This document shows, one piece after another, positions 24,095-30,834 of a stretch of DNA of 64,000 nucleotides. Within the stretch, counting starts at the first letter, position 1. Each line of letters begins with the position of its first letter. The translations under genes were made by a program, and so were the position numbers. Source of the DNA: Agrococcus sp. Marseille-P2731 (GTDB lineage: Bacteria; Actinomycetota; Actinomycetes; Actinomycetales; Microbacteriaceae); the NCBI RefSeq assembly GCF_900117395.1, contig NZ_FPEG01000001.1, forward strand, positions 456,192 through 520,191. Reading direction: 5' to 3'. The notes below the pieces were generated by a model, which saw nothing but the letters and a program-made list of their open reading frames with translations, made no database searches and was not told the DNA's origin.

Positions 24095-24958
24095 TCAGTG
24101 CTCGCGGTTGGTGCTGAGTGCAGGGGGATGGGACTCGGTGGCGCTGAGCAGCGCGTTCTTCGCTGCCTCGTCCTTGCCGAGCGCGATGCTGTGCGCGTAG
24201 TAGCGATACATGTTCGCGACCTCGTCGGCCGGGCCGTCGGCGATGAGCTGGCCCGCGTCGAGCCAGATGGCTCGCGTGCACATGTCCTCGATCGTCTTCG
24301 CCGCGTGGCTGACGAGGAAGACCGTGCCGGCTCGCGTGATGAGCCCATGCATGGCCTCCTTCGAGCGCTCTGCGAAGGATGCGTCGCCTGTCGAGAGCGC
24401 TTCGTCGATCATGAGGATCTCGGGGTCTGCCGCCACAGAGATCGCGAAGCGGAGCCGGGAGCCCATGCCCGATGAGTAGGTGTTCATCGGCTGCTTGATG
24501 GCATCGCCGATGCCTGCGAGCTGTTCGATGCGCTCCTTGGCGAAGTACGCGTCATCGGGCGTCATGCCCATCGCGAGCGTTCCGAGCCAGATGTTCTCCT
24601 CGCCGGAGAGCTCGGGAACGAGCGCGGCGCTGACGCCCAGCAGCTGCGGTTGCGCGGATGCGACCACGCTGCCGGAGGTCGCAGGCTGCAGACCCGCCAG
24701 CACCCGCAGCAGCGAGCTCTTGCCTGAGCCGTTGAGCCCGACGAGCCCGATCATCTCGCCCTCACGCGCAGCCATCGAGATACCGCGCAGGACTGGGCCG
24801 GTGACCGACTTGTTGCTGCCGCGGCGCCACCAGGCACCTCGGCTCGAGCGGTTGACCGTGTAGCGCAGCCTGATGTTCTCGGCTGCGATCGTCACCTTCG
24901 GCTCACCGCTCAGTCGCCAGCCCATCTCGGGCTCATTCGCGGCCATAGCGCTCCTCAT
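24095..24958 (-). CDS. Polysaccharide ABC exporter, ATP-binding subunit (Wzt/TagH-like)
   Basis: A 287-residue ABC ATPase. Walker A is GLNGSGKSS (about residues 74-82), the Q-loop/entry segment has PELSGEENIWLG, the signature is YSSGMGSRLRFA, Walker B is EILMIDEALSTGD and the switch His follows in VFLVSHAAK. The short signature-side insert and ENI-LG block are typical of exporters of O antigen, teichoic acid or capsule. No long C-terminal carbohydrate-binding domain is present, as in TagH-short or KpsT types, so no terminal-modification check is expected. It overlaps the permease gene by 26 bases (by 14 if the ATG at 24946 is used). It energises export of the locus polymer across the membrane. 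Confidence 0.9.
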   Translation of the reverse strand: MRSAMAANEPEMGWRLSGEPKVTIAAENIRLRYTVNRSSRGAWWRRGSNKSVTGPVLRGISMAAREGEMIGLVGLNGSGKSSLLRVLAGLQPATSGSVVASAQPQLLGVSAALVPELSGEENIWLGTLAMGMTPDDAYFAKERIEQLAGIGDAIKQPMNTYSSGMGSRLRFAISVAADPEILMIDEALSTGDASFAERSKEAMHGLITRAGTVFLVSHAAKTIEDMCTRAIWLDAGQLIADGPADEVANMYRYYAHSIALGKDEAAKNALLSATESHPPALSTNREH

Positions 24959-25895
24959 CCGACCAGAAGAGCGTGAAACCGATCACGAGGACCCCGAAGG
25001 CCCATGCCGCCAGCTGCAGCCAGTTCTCGAGCGACGGCACCTGGCCGTCCATGAGCGTCATTCGGTACATGTTGAGCACGACGTAGATCGGGTTCGCCTG
25101 GATGATCGCCAGGATCGTCGGGTGATCGAGGAAGCGCTCGATCGGGAAGATGACGGCCGAGCCGTACATGAGGAACCGCGAGACGAAGCTCATCGCCTGC
25201 GCCAGATCGGGGACACGCGAGCCCAGCCACCCGAACAGGAGGACGAAGCCGAGGCTCAGGGTGAGCTGCAAGGCGAGGATCAGCGGGAACAGCGACCACG
25301 CCACATTCGGCGCTTCGTGCGGAGGGATCGCGATGATCAGGATGAACATGAGGCCGATGGCTGGCATCGAGCTCATCAGTTCACGCAGGACCATGGAGAT
25401 GGCCAGCGCGGCTCGGGGGAACGCGAAGGCCCGGATCATCGCCTTGGAGCTCCGGATGAGCGTGACGCCGCCGGTGATCGCGCGCGACGACAGCTGGAAC
25501 ATGAAGACGCCGATGATGATGAAGGCGATGAAGTTGTCGACGCCCCGCGATACCTGGAGGATCAGGCCGAAGACGACGCCGTAGAACGCCGCATCGAGGA
25601 GCGGCCGCAAGACATACCAGGCGACGCCCAGGCGCTCGTTCGAGTAGCGCGTCACTGCTTCGCCTCGGGCCGCGGCCCAGATGAAGTGCCGGCGATCCAA
25701 GAGCTCGGTGAAGTACTCTCGCAGCGGAGGCCGCGTGCCGACGCGGCGCAAGTGCGTCAGATCGCCGTACTTGGTCTCGAGCTGCTGGCGCATCGGGGCA
25801 GAGAGCGCAGAAGCGCCTGCTCGTCGGGTGGACCATGCACGTCGCCACTGCGTCCGAAGACCTCGAGACTCAGGTCGCTGCGACGTTGATGTCAT
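24933..25895 (-). CDS. Polysaccharide ABC exporter, permease subunit (Wzm/TagG-like)
   Basis: A 320-residue membrane protein with a soluble N-terminal arm (about 80 residues) and six hydrophobic segments. Family blocks include RYSNERLGVAWYVLRPLLDA, FIAFIIIGVFMFQLSSRAI, IRSSKAMIRAFAFPRA, YGSAVIFPIERFLDHP and QANPIYVVLNMYR, as in ABC-2-type exporters of O antigen and teichoic acid. ATG 25895 is the likely start, as residues before it carry no homology. It forms the export pore with the ATPase encoded next. The presence of an ABC exporter and absence of Wzx/Wzy genes in the window indicate that the polymer is completed in the cytoplasm. Confidence 0.9.
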   Translation of the reverse strand: MTSTSQRPESRGLRTQWRRAWSTRRAGASALSAPMRQQLETKYGDLTHLRRVGTRPPLREYFTELLDRRHFIWAAARGEAVTRYSNERLGVAWYVLRPLLDAAFYGVVFGLILQVSRGVDNFIAFIIIGVFMFQLSSRAITGGVTLIRSSKAMIRAFAFPRAALAISMVLRELMSSMPAIGLMFILIIAIPPHEAPNVAWSLFPLILALQLTLSLGFVLLFGWLGSRVPDLAQAMSFVSRFLMYGSAVIFPIERFLDHPTILAIIQANPIYVVLNMYRMTLMDGQVPSLENWLQLAAWAFGVLVIGFTLFWSDEERYGRE

Positions 25896-25972
25896 GCGGT
25901 GCTGAGCAATCTGTGAGGGAGCGGGGCGTCGGCGCGTGAACCGCACCTGAGTTTATGTTCCCACACTACGCA

Positions 25973-27757
25973 TCATGCGGAGGCGGCATTGATTTGCGCG
26001 CGATAGGTGGCGCCAATGGCACCCCAGGTTCGCTCTGCCGCGCGGGCCCGTCCGAGTCGGACGGCGGCTGCCCGGGCGGGCTCGTCGTGCATCAGCTCCA
26101 CCAGACGTCGCGCCAACGCGTCGGCGTCACCCGGCGGAGCCGTGAAGCCGGCTTCGACGAGCGCGTCGCCGATGGTCTCGATGAGTGGAGGGAGCGCGCT
26201 CACGACGAGCGGCCTGCCACTGGCCATCGCCTCGATCGGCTTCAGCGGCGAGACGGTTCGCGTCACCTCGCGATCGTGGCGGGGCACCACGAAGACGTCG
26301 AGCGCATCCCGATAGTTGACGACCTCGTCGCGAGCGACGCGACCAGTGAAGACCGCGTGCTCTGCGAGGCCGCGGCTGCGCGCCCTCGACTCGAGCGCCT
26401 GGCGCGACGCGCCGTCCCCGACGAGCAACGCGCGCACGTCGTGGCCGTCCGCGCGCGCACTTGCGACTGCATCGAGCAGGACGTCGAAGCCCTCGTAGTC
26501 GACGAGGGAGGACGTGGAGCCGACCCAGAAGCCCTCGCTGGGCAGCCCGAGGGATGCGCGGGCCGCCGCGGGTGTGGGCGACCTGCGCTGGAGGAGTCGC
26601 TGGTCGATCCCGTTCGGTACGAGGTGCACGCGCTCCCGCGGCACCCCGCGACCCGCCAGGTCGTCGCGCATGCTGCCGGACAGCGTGAAGACCGCGTCGG
26701 CCGCGCTCGCGAGCTCGGCCTCGCGCTCGCGGGTCAGGCGGAACCGCTCGCTCTGCGTCGCGCGCTCGCGGGCCGCGTCGCTGCCGAGGCCCGCGACCCA
26801 GGTCTGCTCGAGCATGCCGCGCACCTCGTACGCCCACGGCAGGCGCAGCGCATCGGCGACCTCGCGCACGACGACCGCGTTCGGGTAGTGAGTGGTGGTC
26901 TGGAGGACCGCGGGCCGGACCCGGCCCGCGAGTGCCGCCAGCGCATCCGCCTGCTGACCGAGGCGGCCGTCAGGCGTCGGTGCGAGGCGGGCGGGTAGCG
27001 CCCGGTGGTACGCGATGTCATCGATGACGTCGACCGCGGCGGCGCCGAGCCCGCCGACGACGACCGGGTAGCCGACCCTGGTCATCGCGACGGGATCGAG
27101 GCCGGCTGCGCGCTGCGCCCGCAGGACCTCGTGGGAGCGGACGGTGTAGCCGGACTGGGTGTGGGGGAGGGAGTTCGTCAGCAGGTGGAGCACGCCGCGG
27201 CCCGCGGCCAGCGGCGCTGCGTCACCCCGGGGCGTCCAGCGCAGGCGGGTGCCGGGTGTCATGAGCGCGAGCTCGGCGCGCAGGGCGCGGTGCAGCCGCG
27301 AGCCGGGCGCGTGGCGCTCGAGCAGGGAGATCGCCAGCGTCGCCTCGCCGATCTGCCAGGCGGCGCGCGCCCGCGCGACGGCGTGCACTCGCTCGTCATC
27401 GACGACCAGCTCGGGGCGTCCCGCGGCCTGCGCGACCTCGGCCGCGAGCCGGCTGAGGCTGCCGCGCAGCGCCGTCTCGTCGAGCTGGGCGCGCGTGGCA
27501 GCCATGTCGCCGGACAGCCACGTCTCGACGAGTCGACGGTCCGCGCCACGCGCTGCTAGGGCAGCCGCGAGCAGCGGTCCGCGGGCGGCCGGGAAGCGAC
27601 GGGCCAGCTGGATGCCGAAGGTCAGCGGATCGTCGAGGACCGAGCGCGCTGCGGTGGTCGCGGCCATGCTCGCGTTGCCGATCAGGCGGGGCGCGCGCCC
27701 GAGGATCTCGGCCGCTGCATGGCGTCGGTCGGCGTCTGCGGGCATGCGTGCAATCAT
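25973..27757 (-). CDS. GT4 glycosyltransferase with helical N-terminal extension
   Basis: A 594-residue protein (590 if the ATG at 27745 is used). Residues 1-165 are alanine-rich and helical. From about 185 a GT-B fold begins: GVLHLLTNSLPHTQSGYTVRSHE, WAYEVRGMLEQTWV, VHLVPNGIDQRLL, FTGRVARDEVVNYRDALDVFVVP, TVSPLKPIEAMASGRPLVV (GT4 donor-site Glu block). The LTNSLPH-SGY opening is shared with the 10507 and 7117 genes, so these form one subfamily. It is the first gene of the minus-strand run that goes on to the ABC exporter and wecB, and it diverges from lsr2 with 153 bases between. Its codon use is more GC-rich than that of its relatives at 7-12 kb. Confidence 0.87.
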   Translation of the reverse strand: MIARMPADADRRHAAAEILGRAPRLIGNASMAATTAARSVLDDPLTFGIQLARRFPAARGPLLAAALAARGADRRLVETWLSGDMAATRAQLDETALRGSLSRLAAEVAQAAGRPELVVDDERVHAVARARAAWQIGEATLAISLLERHAPGSRLHRALRAELALMTPGTRLRWTPRGDAAPLAAGRGVLHLLTNSLPHTQSGYTVRSHEVLRAQRAAGLDPVAMTRVGYPVVVGGLGAAAVDVIDDIAYHRALPARLAPTPDGRLGQQADALAALAGRVRPAVLQTTTHYPNAVVVREVADALRLPWAYEVRGMLEQTWVAGLGSDAARERATQSERFRLTREREAELASAADAVFTLSGSMRDDLAGRGVPRERVHLVPNGIDQRLLQRRSPTPAAARASLGLPSEGFWVGSTSSLVDYEGFDVLLDAVASARADGHDVRALLVGDGASRQALESRARSRGLAEHAVFTGRVARDEVVNYRDALDVFVVPRHDREVTRTVSPLKPIEAMASGRPLVVSALPPLIETIGDALVEAGFTAPPGDADALARRLVELMHDEPARAAAVRLGRARAAERTWGAIGATYRAQINAASA

Positions 27758-27816
27758 CCCACCTCGCTGTCGGCGTGCGCCGCTCGCGCGGATTCGCCGA
27801 GGAAAGGTGAAGATCG

Positions 27817-27836
27817 CGCACATTTGCATTTGTGCG
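27817..27836. promoter_or_regulatory. Inverted repeat in the AT-richer lsr2 upstream region
   Basis: CGCACA and TGTGCG flank an 8-base T-rich spacer (TTTGCATT). The surrounding 60 bases are the most AT-rich of the area and lie between divergent lsr2 and the GT4 operon. Lsr2 proteins bind AT-rich DNA, so autoregulation or control of the operon is plausible. Confidence 0.4.
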
Positions 27837-27897
27837 ATTGCCTGGCTCTCGTCGCAATTGCGCGGAATGGGATGCGGGATTCGAGCGGATGGTGCGA

Positions 27898-27903
27898 TAG
27901 ATT
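27898..27903 (+). promoter_or_regulatory. Candidate -10 box (TAGATT) for leaderless lsr2
   Basis: TAGATT ends 7 bases before the ATG at 27911; no ribosome binding site lies in range. Confidence 0.45.
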
Positions 27904-27910
27904 CCTCGTC

Positions 27911-28252
27911 ATGGCTAAGAAGACCCTCGTTCAGCTCGTCGACGACTTCTCGGGCGAAAGCATCGCTGACGGTGAAGGCCGCACGATTCGCTTCGCATTC
28001 GATGGAGCCGAGTACGAGATCGACCTGACCAACGAGCACGTCGAGGAGTTCTCGGACGTGCTCGAGCGCTTCGTGCGCGCATCGCGCCGCGTCTCTGGGC
28101 GCCGCAAGACCGGCGGAACCACCACCGGTCGCACCAGCGGCGGAAACTCGGAGACCGCGGCAATTCGTGAGTGGGCTGAGTCGCAGGGCATGAAGGTCGC
28201 GACCCGCGGCCGCATTCCCGCAGACATCGTGGAGCAGTACAAGAACCGCTGA
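27911..28252 (+). CDS. lsr2: Lsr2-family nucleoid-associated protein
   Basis: A 113-residue histone-like protein. The N-terminal dimerisation domain (MAKKTLVQLVDDFSGE, then TIRFAFDGAEYEIDLTNEH) is joined by a basic Gly/Thr-rich linker (about 60-80) to the DNA-binding domain AIREWAESQGMKVATRGRIPADIVEQY, whose RGR triplet (99-101) inserts into the minor groove of AT-rich DNA. Lsr2 bridges DNA and silences AT-rich, often acquired genes, acting like H-NS. Its place directly beside a polysaccharide locus of lower GC suggests that the locus could be a target, although Lsr2 acts genome-wide. A strong hairpin terminator follows 14 bases after the stop. Confidence 0.95.
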   Translation: MAKKTLVQLVDDFSGESIADGEGRTIRFAFDGAEYEIDLTNEHVEEFSDVLERFVRASRRVSGRRKTGGTTTGRTSGGNSETAAIREWAESQGMKVATRGRIPADIVEQYKNR

Positions 28253-28266
28253 ACCACAGCACACGA

Positions 28267-28299
28267 AAGCGCCGCCCCGCATGAGTCGGGGCGGCGCTT
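28267..28299 (+). terminator. Intrinsic terminator after lsr2
   Basis: A perfect 13-bp stem, AAGCGCCGCCCCG pairing with CGGGGCGGCGCTT, with a 7-base loop, followed by CTCTCATTCT. Position and stem strength make it the lsr2 terminator despite the short T-run. Confidence 0.8.
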
Positions 28300-28352
28300 C
28301 TCTCATTCTGGGGTACGAATTCTGCTCACAGATCTGGCTGTCGCTGTCGGTC

Positions 28353-28688
28353 TCAGGCGCGCGACGAATGCAATTGCGGGCGCGCCGCCATGCCCGGTCT
28401 CTGCGTCGCGGGTGGTGGCTTCTGCGCCGGCACCTGCAGCGTCGGTGCTCGATCGCCGCCATCGACCGATCGACCCGCGGCCCGCTCGTGCATCGCCAAG
28501 CACGCGGTGTGCGCGTCGTCGAGGGTGCCCCAGTAGCCGACGAGCTTGCGGAGCTCACGCCTCGGATTGGCAGTGACGGCGCGGTAGTACGGCTCGCGCC
28601 TCGGGCCGAGCCAGAGCAGGCGGATGATCGCGAGCGGCTGCCCCGAGAGCGGGTGCAGGACATCCCACTCGGTGGGGCGGAGGGTCAT
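28353..28688 (-). CDS. Small conserved-looking hypothetical protein
   Basis: A 111-residue protein opening MTLRPTEWDVLHPLSGQP, with WLGPRREPYYRAVTANPRRE and LVGYWGTLDDAHTACLAMHE; the last 35 residues are Pro/Gln-rich and look disordered. No domain is recognised. Good coding character in the first 75 residues and a TACATT box 7 bases before the ATG support a real, leaderless gene. Similar short proteins occur in Microbacteriaceae from memory, but no function is known to me. Confidence 0.65.
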   Translation of the reverse strand: MTLRPTEWDVLHPLSGQPLAIIRLLWLGPRREPYYRAVTANPRRELRKLVGYWGTLDDAHTACLAMHERAAGRSVDGGDRAPTLQVPAQKPPPATQRPGMAARPQLHSSRA

Positions 28689-28695
28689 GCGAGCG

Positions 28696-28701
28696 AATGT
28701 A
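28696..28701 (-). promoter_or_regulatory. Candidate -10 box (TACATT) for the 111-residue protein gene
   Basis: On the minus strand TACATT is followed after 7 bases by the ATG at 28688, with no ribosome binding site. Confidence 0.45.
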
Positions 28702-28726
28702 AGGGCTGCCGCTGACGCGGGGCGGC

Positions 28727-28767
28727 TTCGAGACGCGAGCGGGCTGCGCCCGCGCGCTCCTCAACCA
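28727..28767. repeat. Dispersed GC-rich palindromic repeat (family 2, copy 1)
   Basis: GACGCGAGCGGGCTGCGCCCGCGCGCTCC with a core hairpin GCGGGCTGCGCCCGC, followed by TCAACC. The same unit recurs at 28868 and 55369. On the minus strand it starts GGTTGAGGAGC, whose TGA supplies the stop codon of the 29-residue protein. Confidence 0.85.
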
Positions 28768-28850
28768 GCGAGCGAGGGCAGGACGATCGTCAGGATCAGG
28801 ACGAAGAAGGCCGCCGCGATCGCGGTGAGGGTGATGAGGCGGCGGGACAT
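28761..28850 (-). CDS. 29-residue single-helix membrane peptide
   Basis: A short gene below usual length cut-offs. It encodes MSRRLITLTAIAAAFFVLIL followed by TIVLPSLAG: two arginines, then one hydrophobic helix of about 22 residues, then stop. AAGGA lies 7 bases before the ATG, an excellent ribosome binding site. The topology (positive N terminus, one helix) predicts an inner-membrane peptide with the N terminus inside. It lies between two copies of the same palindromic repeat and its TGA stop is part of one of them. Function unknown; it may be a subunit or regulator of a larger membrane protein. Confidence 0.75.
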   Translation of the reverse strand: MSRRLITLTAIAAAFFVLILTIVLPSLAG

Positions 28851-28867
28851 TCGCGGGTCCTTCGGTT

Positions 28868-28913
28868 TCGTGACGCGTGCGGGCTGCGCCCGCGCGCTCC
28901 TCAACCTACGGGG
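28868..28913. repeat. Dispersed GC-rich palindromic repeat (family 2, copy 2)
   Basis: TCGTGACGCGTGCGGGCTGCGCCCGCGCGCTCCTCAACC, nearly identical to the copy at 28727, followed by CTACGGGG. Together the copies bracket the 29-residue peptide gene. Confidence 0.85.
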
Positions 28914-28916
28914 TTC

Positions 28917-28944
28917 GCACGCGCGCTCCTCGACCTACGGGGTC
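28917..28944. repeat. Partial palindromic repeat (family 2)
   Basis: GCACGCGCGCTCCTCGACCTACGGGG repeats the right half of the neighbouring copy; its end overlaps the stop codon region of the maltokinase gene (stop at 28935). Confidence 0.6.
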
Positions 28945-30281
28945 GTGAGCAGGGCCCGGACCGCCTCGAGGGGGACGGGGAGCCAGTCCGGGCGGTTGCG
29001 CAGCTCGTAGACGACCTCGTAGAGCGCCTTGTCGAGCAGCAGCGCCCGGAACACCGGGTCCTGCGGGTCGACCGGACCCAGCGCATCCGCGTAGCCCTCG
29101 AGGAACTCGGCCTGCCGAGCCTGCACCCATTCGCCGGCGACCGTGCCGTCCGCCTCGGGCTCCTGCTGCAGCGCGGAGCCTGCGGCGTAGTCGAACGAGC
29201 GCAGCATGCCGACGACATCGCGCAGCCGCGGTTCCCGCACCATGCGCTCGTGCATCGGCCGCAGCGGCTCGCCCTCGAAGTCGAGCACCCGCCACTTGCC
29301 GTCGGCGGCGCGCAGCACCTGGCCCAGGTGCAGGTCGCCGTGGATCTGCTGCAGCTCGCCGATCGAGTCGATCGCGCGCAGACGCTCACCCGCGTCGGCG
29401 AGCTCGTCCTCGAGGCCGGTGAGCGCTCCGGCGGCCTCCTGCCGAGCCCAGCCGAGGCGCTGCTCGAGGCCGCTCACGAACCGCAGCGTGTCGGTGTCCT
29501 GCGCCTGGGCCGTGCCCATCGCATCCGCCAGCGCCTGGTGCACGGATGCGACGGTCGCCCCGAGCGCGCGGGTGTCGGGCACGGGGCTCGCGTCGCCGCG
29601 GAGCGTCGCGCGAGCGTGACGGCGATACAGGTCCCAGGCGTCGTCGGCGCCCGCGACGAACTCGGAGACGGCGAGCAGATGACCGGTGACGCTCGCCTCG
29701 CCCGCCTGCCAGGTGGCCGTGATGGATGCGAGGAGGCTCGGGACGCTCGTGCTGCCGGCCCGGGTCAGGGCTCCCGTGACGAGGACATCGGGGTTGTCGC
29801 CGGGGGAGACGACGCGGAAGACCTTGGCGATCCAGGTGTCTTCGTCCGAGGTGCCGGAACCGCCGATGATCGACGTGTTCGACTGCTCGCCGGTGATGAC
29901 GTGGATGTGGCCGGCGGGGGCGGGCTCGGCGGTGGCGTCGCCCTCGAGGCCGTCGACCGAGCGCGCGCCGGTGGCGACGTCGACGAGCGCCTGCACGACG
30001 GCCTTGTCGGCGCAGGCGTCGACGAGCCAGCGCTCGCCGAGCTGCGCGATGGGTGCGGCGGTGCGCTCGTCGCGCCAGGCGACGGGCACCTGCAGCAGGG
30101 TGTCGCCGGCGCGCAGCAGCAGGATCGCCGCGTCGCCCAGGTCGTAGGCGTGCTCGAGCGTCACGTCCACCTGCTGGTCCTTCAGCGGGTACCAGCGGGT
30201 GGTCGGCATCCACGCGGCGATCGCGTCGATGACTGATGCGTCGTCGTAGGCGGGCGCGTCGGTCTCGGTGGGTGCGCTCAT
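28935..30281 (-). CDS. mak: Maltokinase (Pep2/Mak-like)
   Basis: A 448-residue kinase of the aminoglycoside-phosphotransferase fold. The N-terminal cap (AIAAWMPTTRWYPLKDQ, with RWYP typical of the family) is followed by the kinase core: GHIHVITGEQSNTSII, catalytic loop QQIHGDLHLGQVLR, and metal motif RVLDFEGEPLRP. It would phosphorylate maltose with ATP to maltose 1-phosphate, the donor for GlgE in alpha-glucan synthesis. The usual neighbours treS, glgE and glgB are not in the window, so it is orphaned here. The start ATG at 30281 has a CATAGT box 6 bases upstream. Confidence 0.85.
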   Translation of the reverse strand: MSAPTETDAPAYDDASVIDAIAAWMPTTRWYPLKDQQVDVTLEHAYDLGDAAILLLRAGDTLLQVPVAWRDERTAAPIAQLGERWLVDACADKAVVQALVDVATGARSVDGLEGDATAEPAPAGHIHVITGEQSNTSIIGGSGTSDEDTWIAKVFRVVSPGDNPDVLVTGALTRAGSTSVPSLLASITATWQAGEASVTGHLLAVSEFVAGADDAWDLYRRHARATLRGDASPVPDTRALGATVASVHQALADAMGTAQAQDTDTLRFVSGLEQRLGWARQEAAGALTGLEDELADAGERLRAIDSIGELQQIHGDLHLGQVLRAADGKWRVLDFEGEPLRPMHERMVREPRLRDVVGMLRSFDYAAGSALQQEPEADGTVAGEWVQARQAEFLEGYADALGPVDPQDPVFRALLLDKALYEVVYELRNRPDWLPVPLEAVRALLTTP

Positions 30282-30404
30282 GGGGCCACTATGCCGCGTG
30301 CAGATGCACGCTGGCTCTGCGTCTTCCTCGCCGCGCGTGCGCGCATCCGCTCGTCGTCATCGGCGTGCTGCGATCGCTGCGCCGCCATCGGTCGACGTGC
30401 TGCA

Positions 30405-30650
30405 TCAGATGGCGCGCTGCCACACGCCGTCGCGCAGCATCAGCACGATGGGGGCGCCGAGCTCGTCGTGCGCGGAGAGCGTGATGTAGGTGAGGTCGTT
30501 GCCGGCGACGACGCTGTCGAGCGGCAGATCGGTGGTGGCCGACCATCGATGGAGGCTGGTCGAGCCGGAGACGCTCGCCTGGAGGTCGGAGAGCACGGCG
30601 GCGATGTCGGCACTGCTGTAGAGCTGGGTTCTCGGGAGGTCCTTCTGCAT
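30405..30650 (-). CDS. Small hypothetical protein
   Basis: An 81-residue protein starting MQKDLPRTQLYSSADIAAVL and ending LGAPIVLMLRDGVWQRAI. It looks soluble and folded (mixed alpha/beta), with no domain I recognise. A longer open frame exists to 30971, but TACATT lies 6 bases before the ATG at 30650 and the upstream extension has no protein-like character. It lies 123 bases upstream of the maltokinase start on the same strand; 30282-30404 shows no other feature. Confidence 0.6.
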   Translation of the reverse strand: MQKDLPRTQLYSSADIAAVLSDLQASVSGSTSLHRWSATTDLPLDSVVAGNDLTYITLSAHDELGAPIVLMLRDGVWQRAI

Positions 30651-30656
30651 CTCCGG

Positions 30657-30662
30657 AATGTA
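30657..30662 (-). promoter_or_regulatory. Candidate -10 box (TACATT) for the 81-residue protein gene
   Basis: On the minus strand TACATT precedes the ATG at 30650 by 6 bases. Confidence 0.4.
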
Positions 30663-30834
30663 CCCCGATTTGTCCCCCAGATGGCTGGGAGGTTGCCGAG
30701 TCATCCGGGTCTTGGACGGCGCTCTTCGACAGCAGTCGAAACGGGTGGCTGATGTCTTCGACCGTCGCGCGCACCTCGGCACTGAGGGCGCTCGTACGCT
30801 GACGGCACGCTGCGCCGCAGCACGAGGGAGAACC

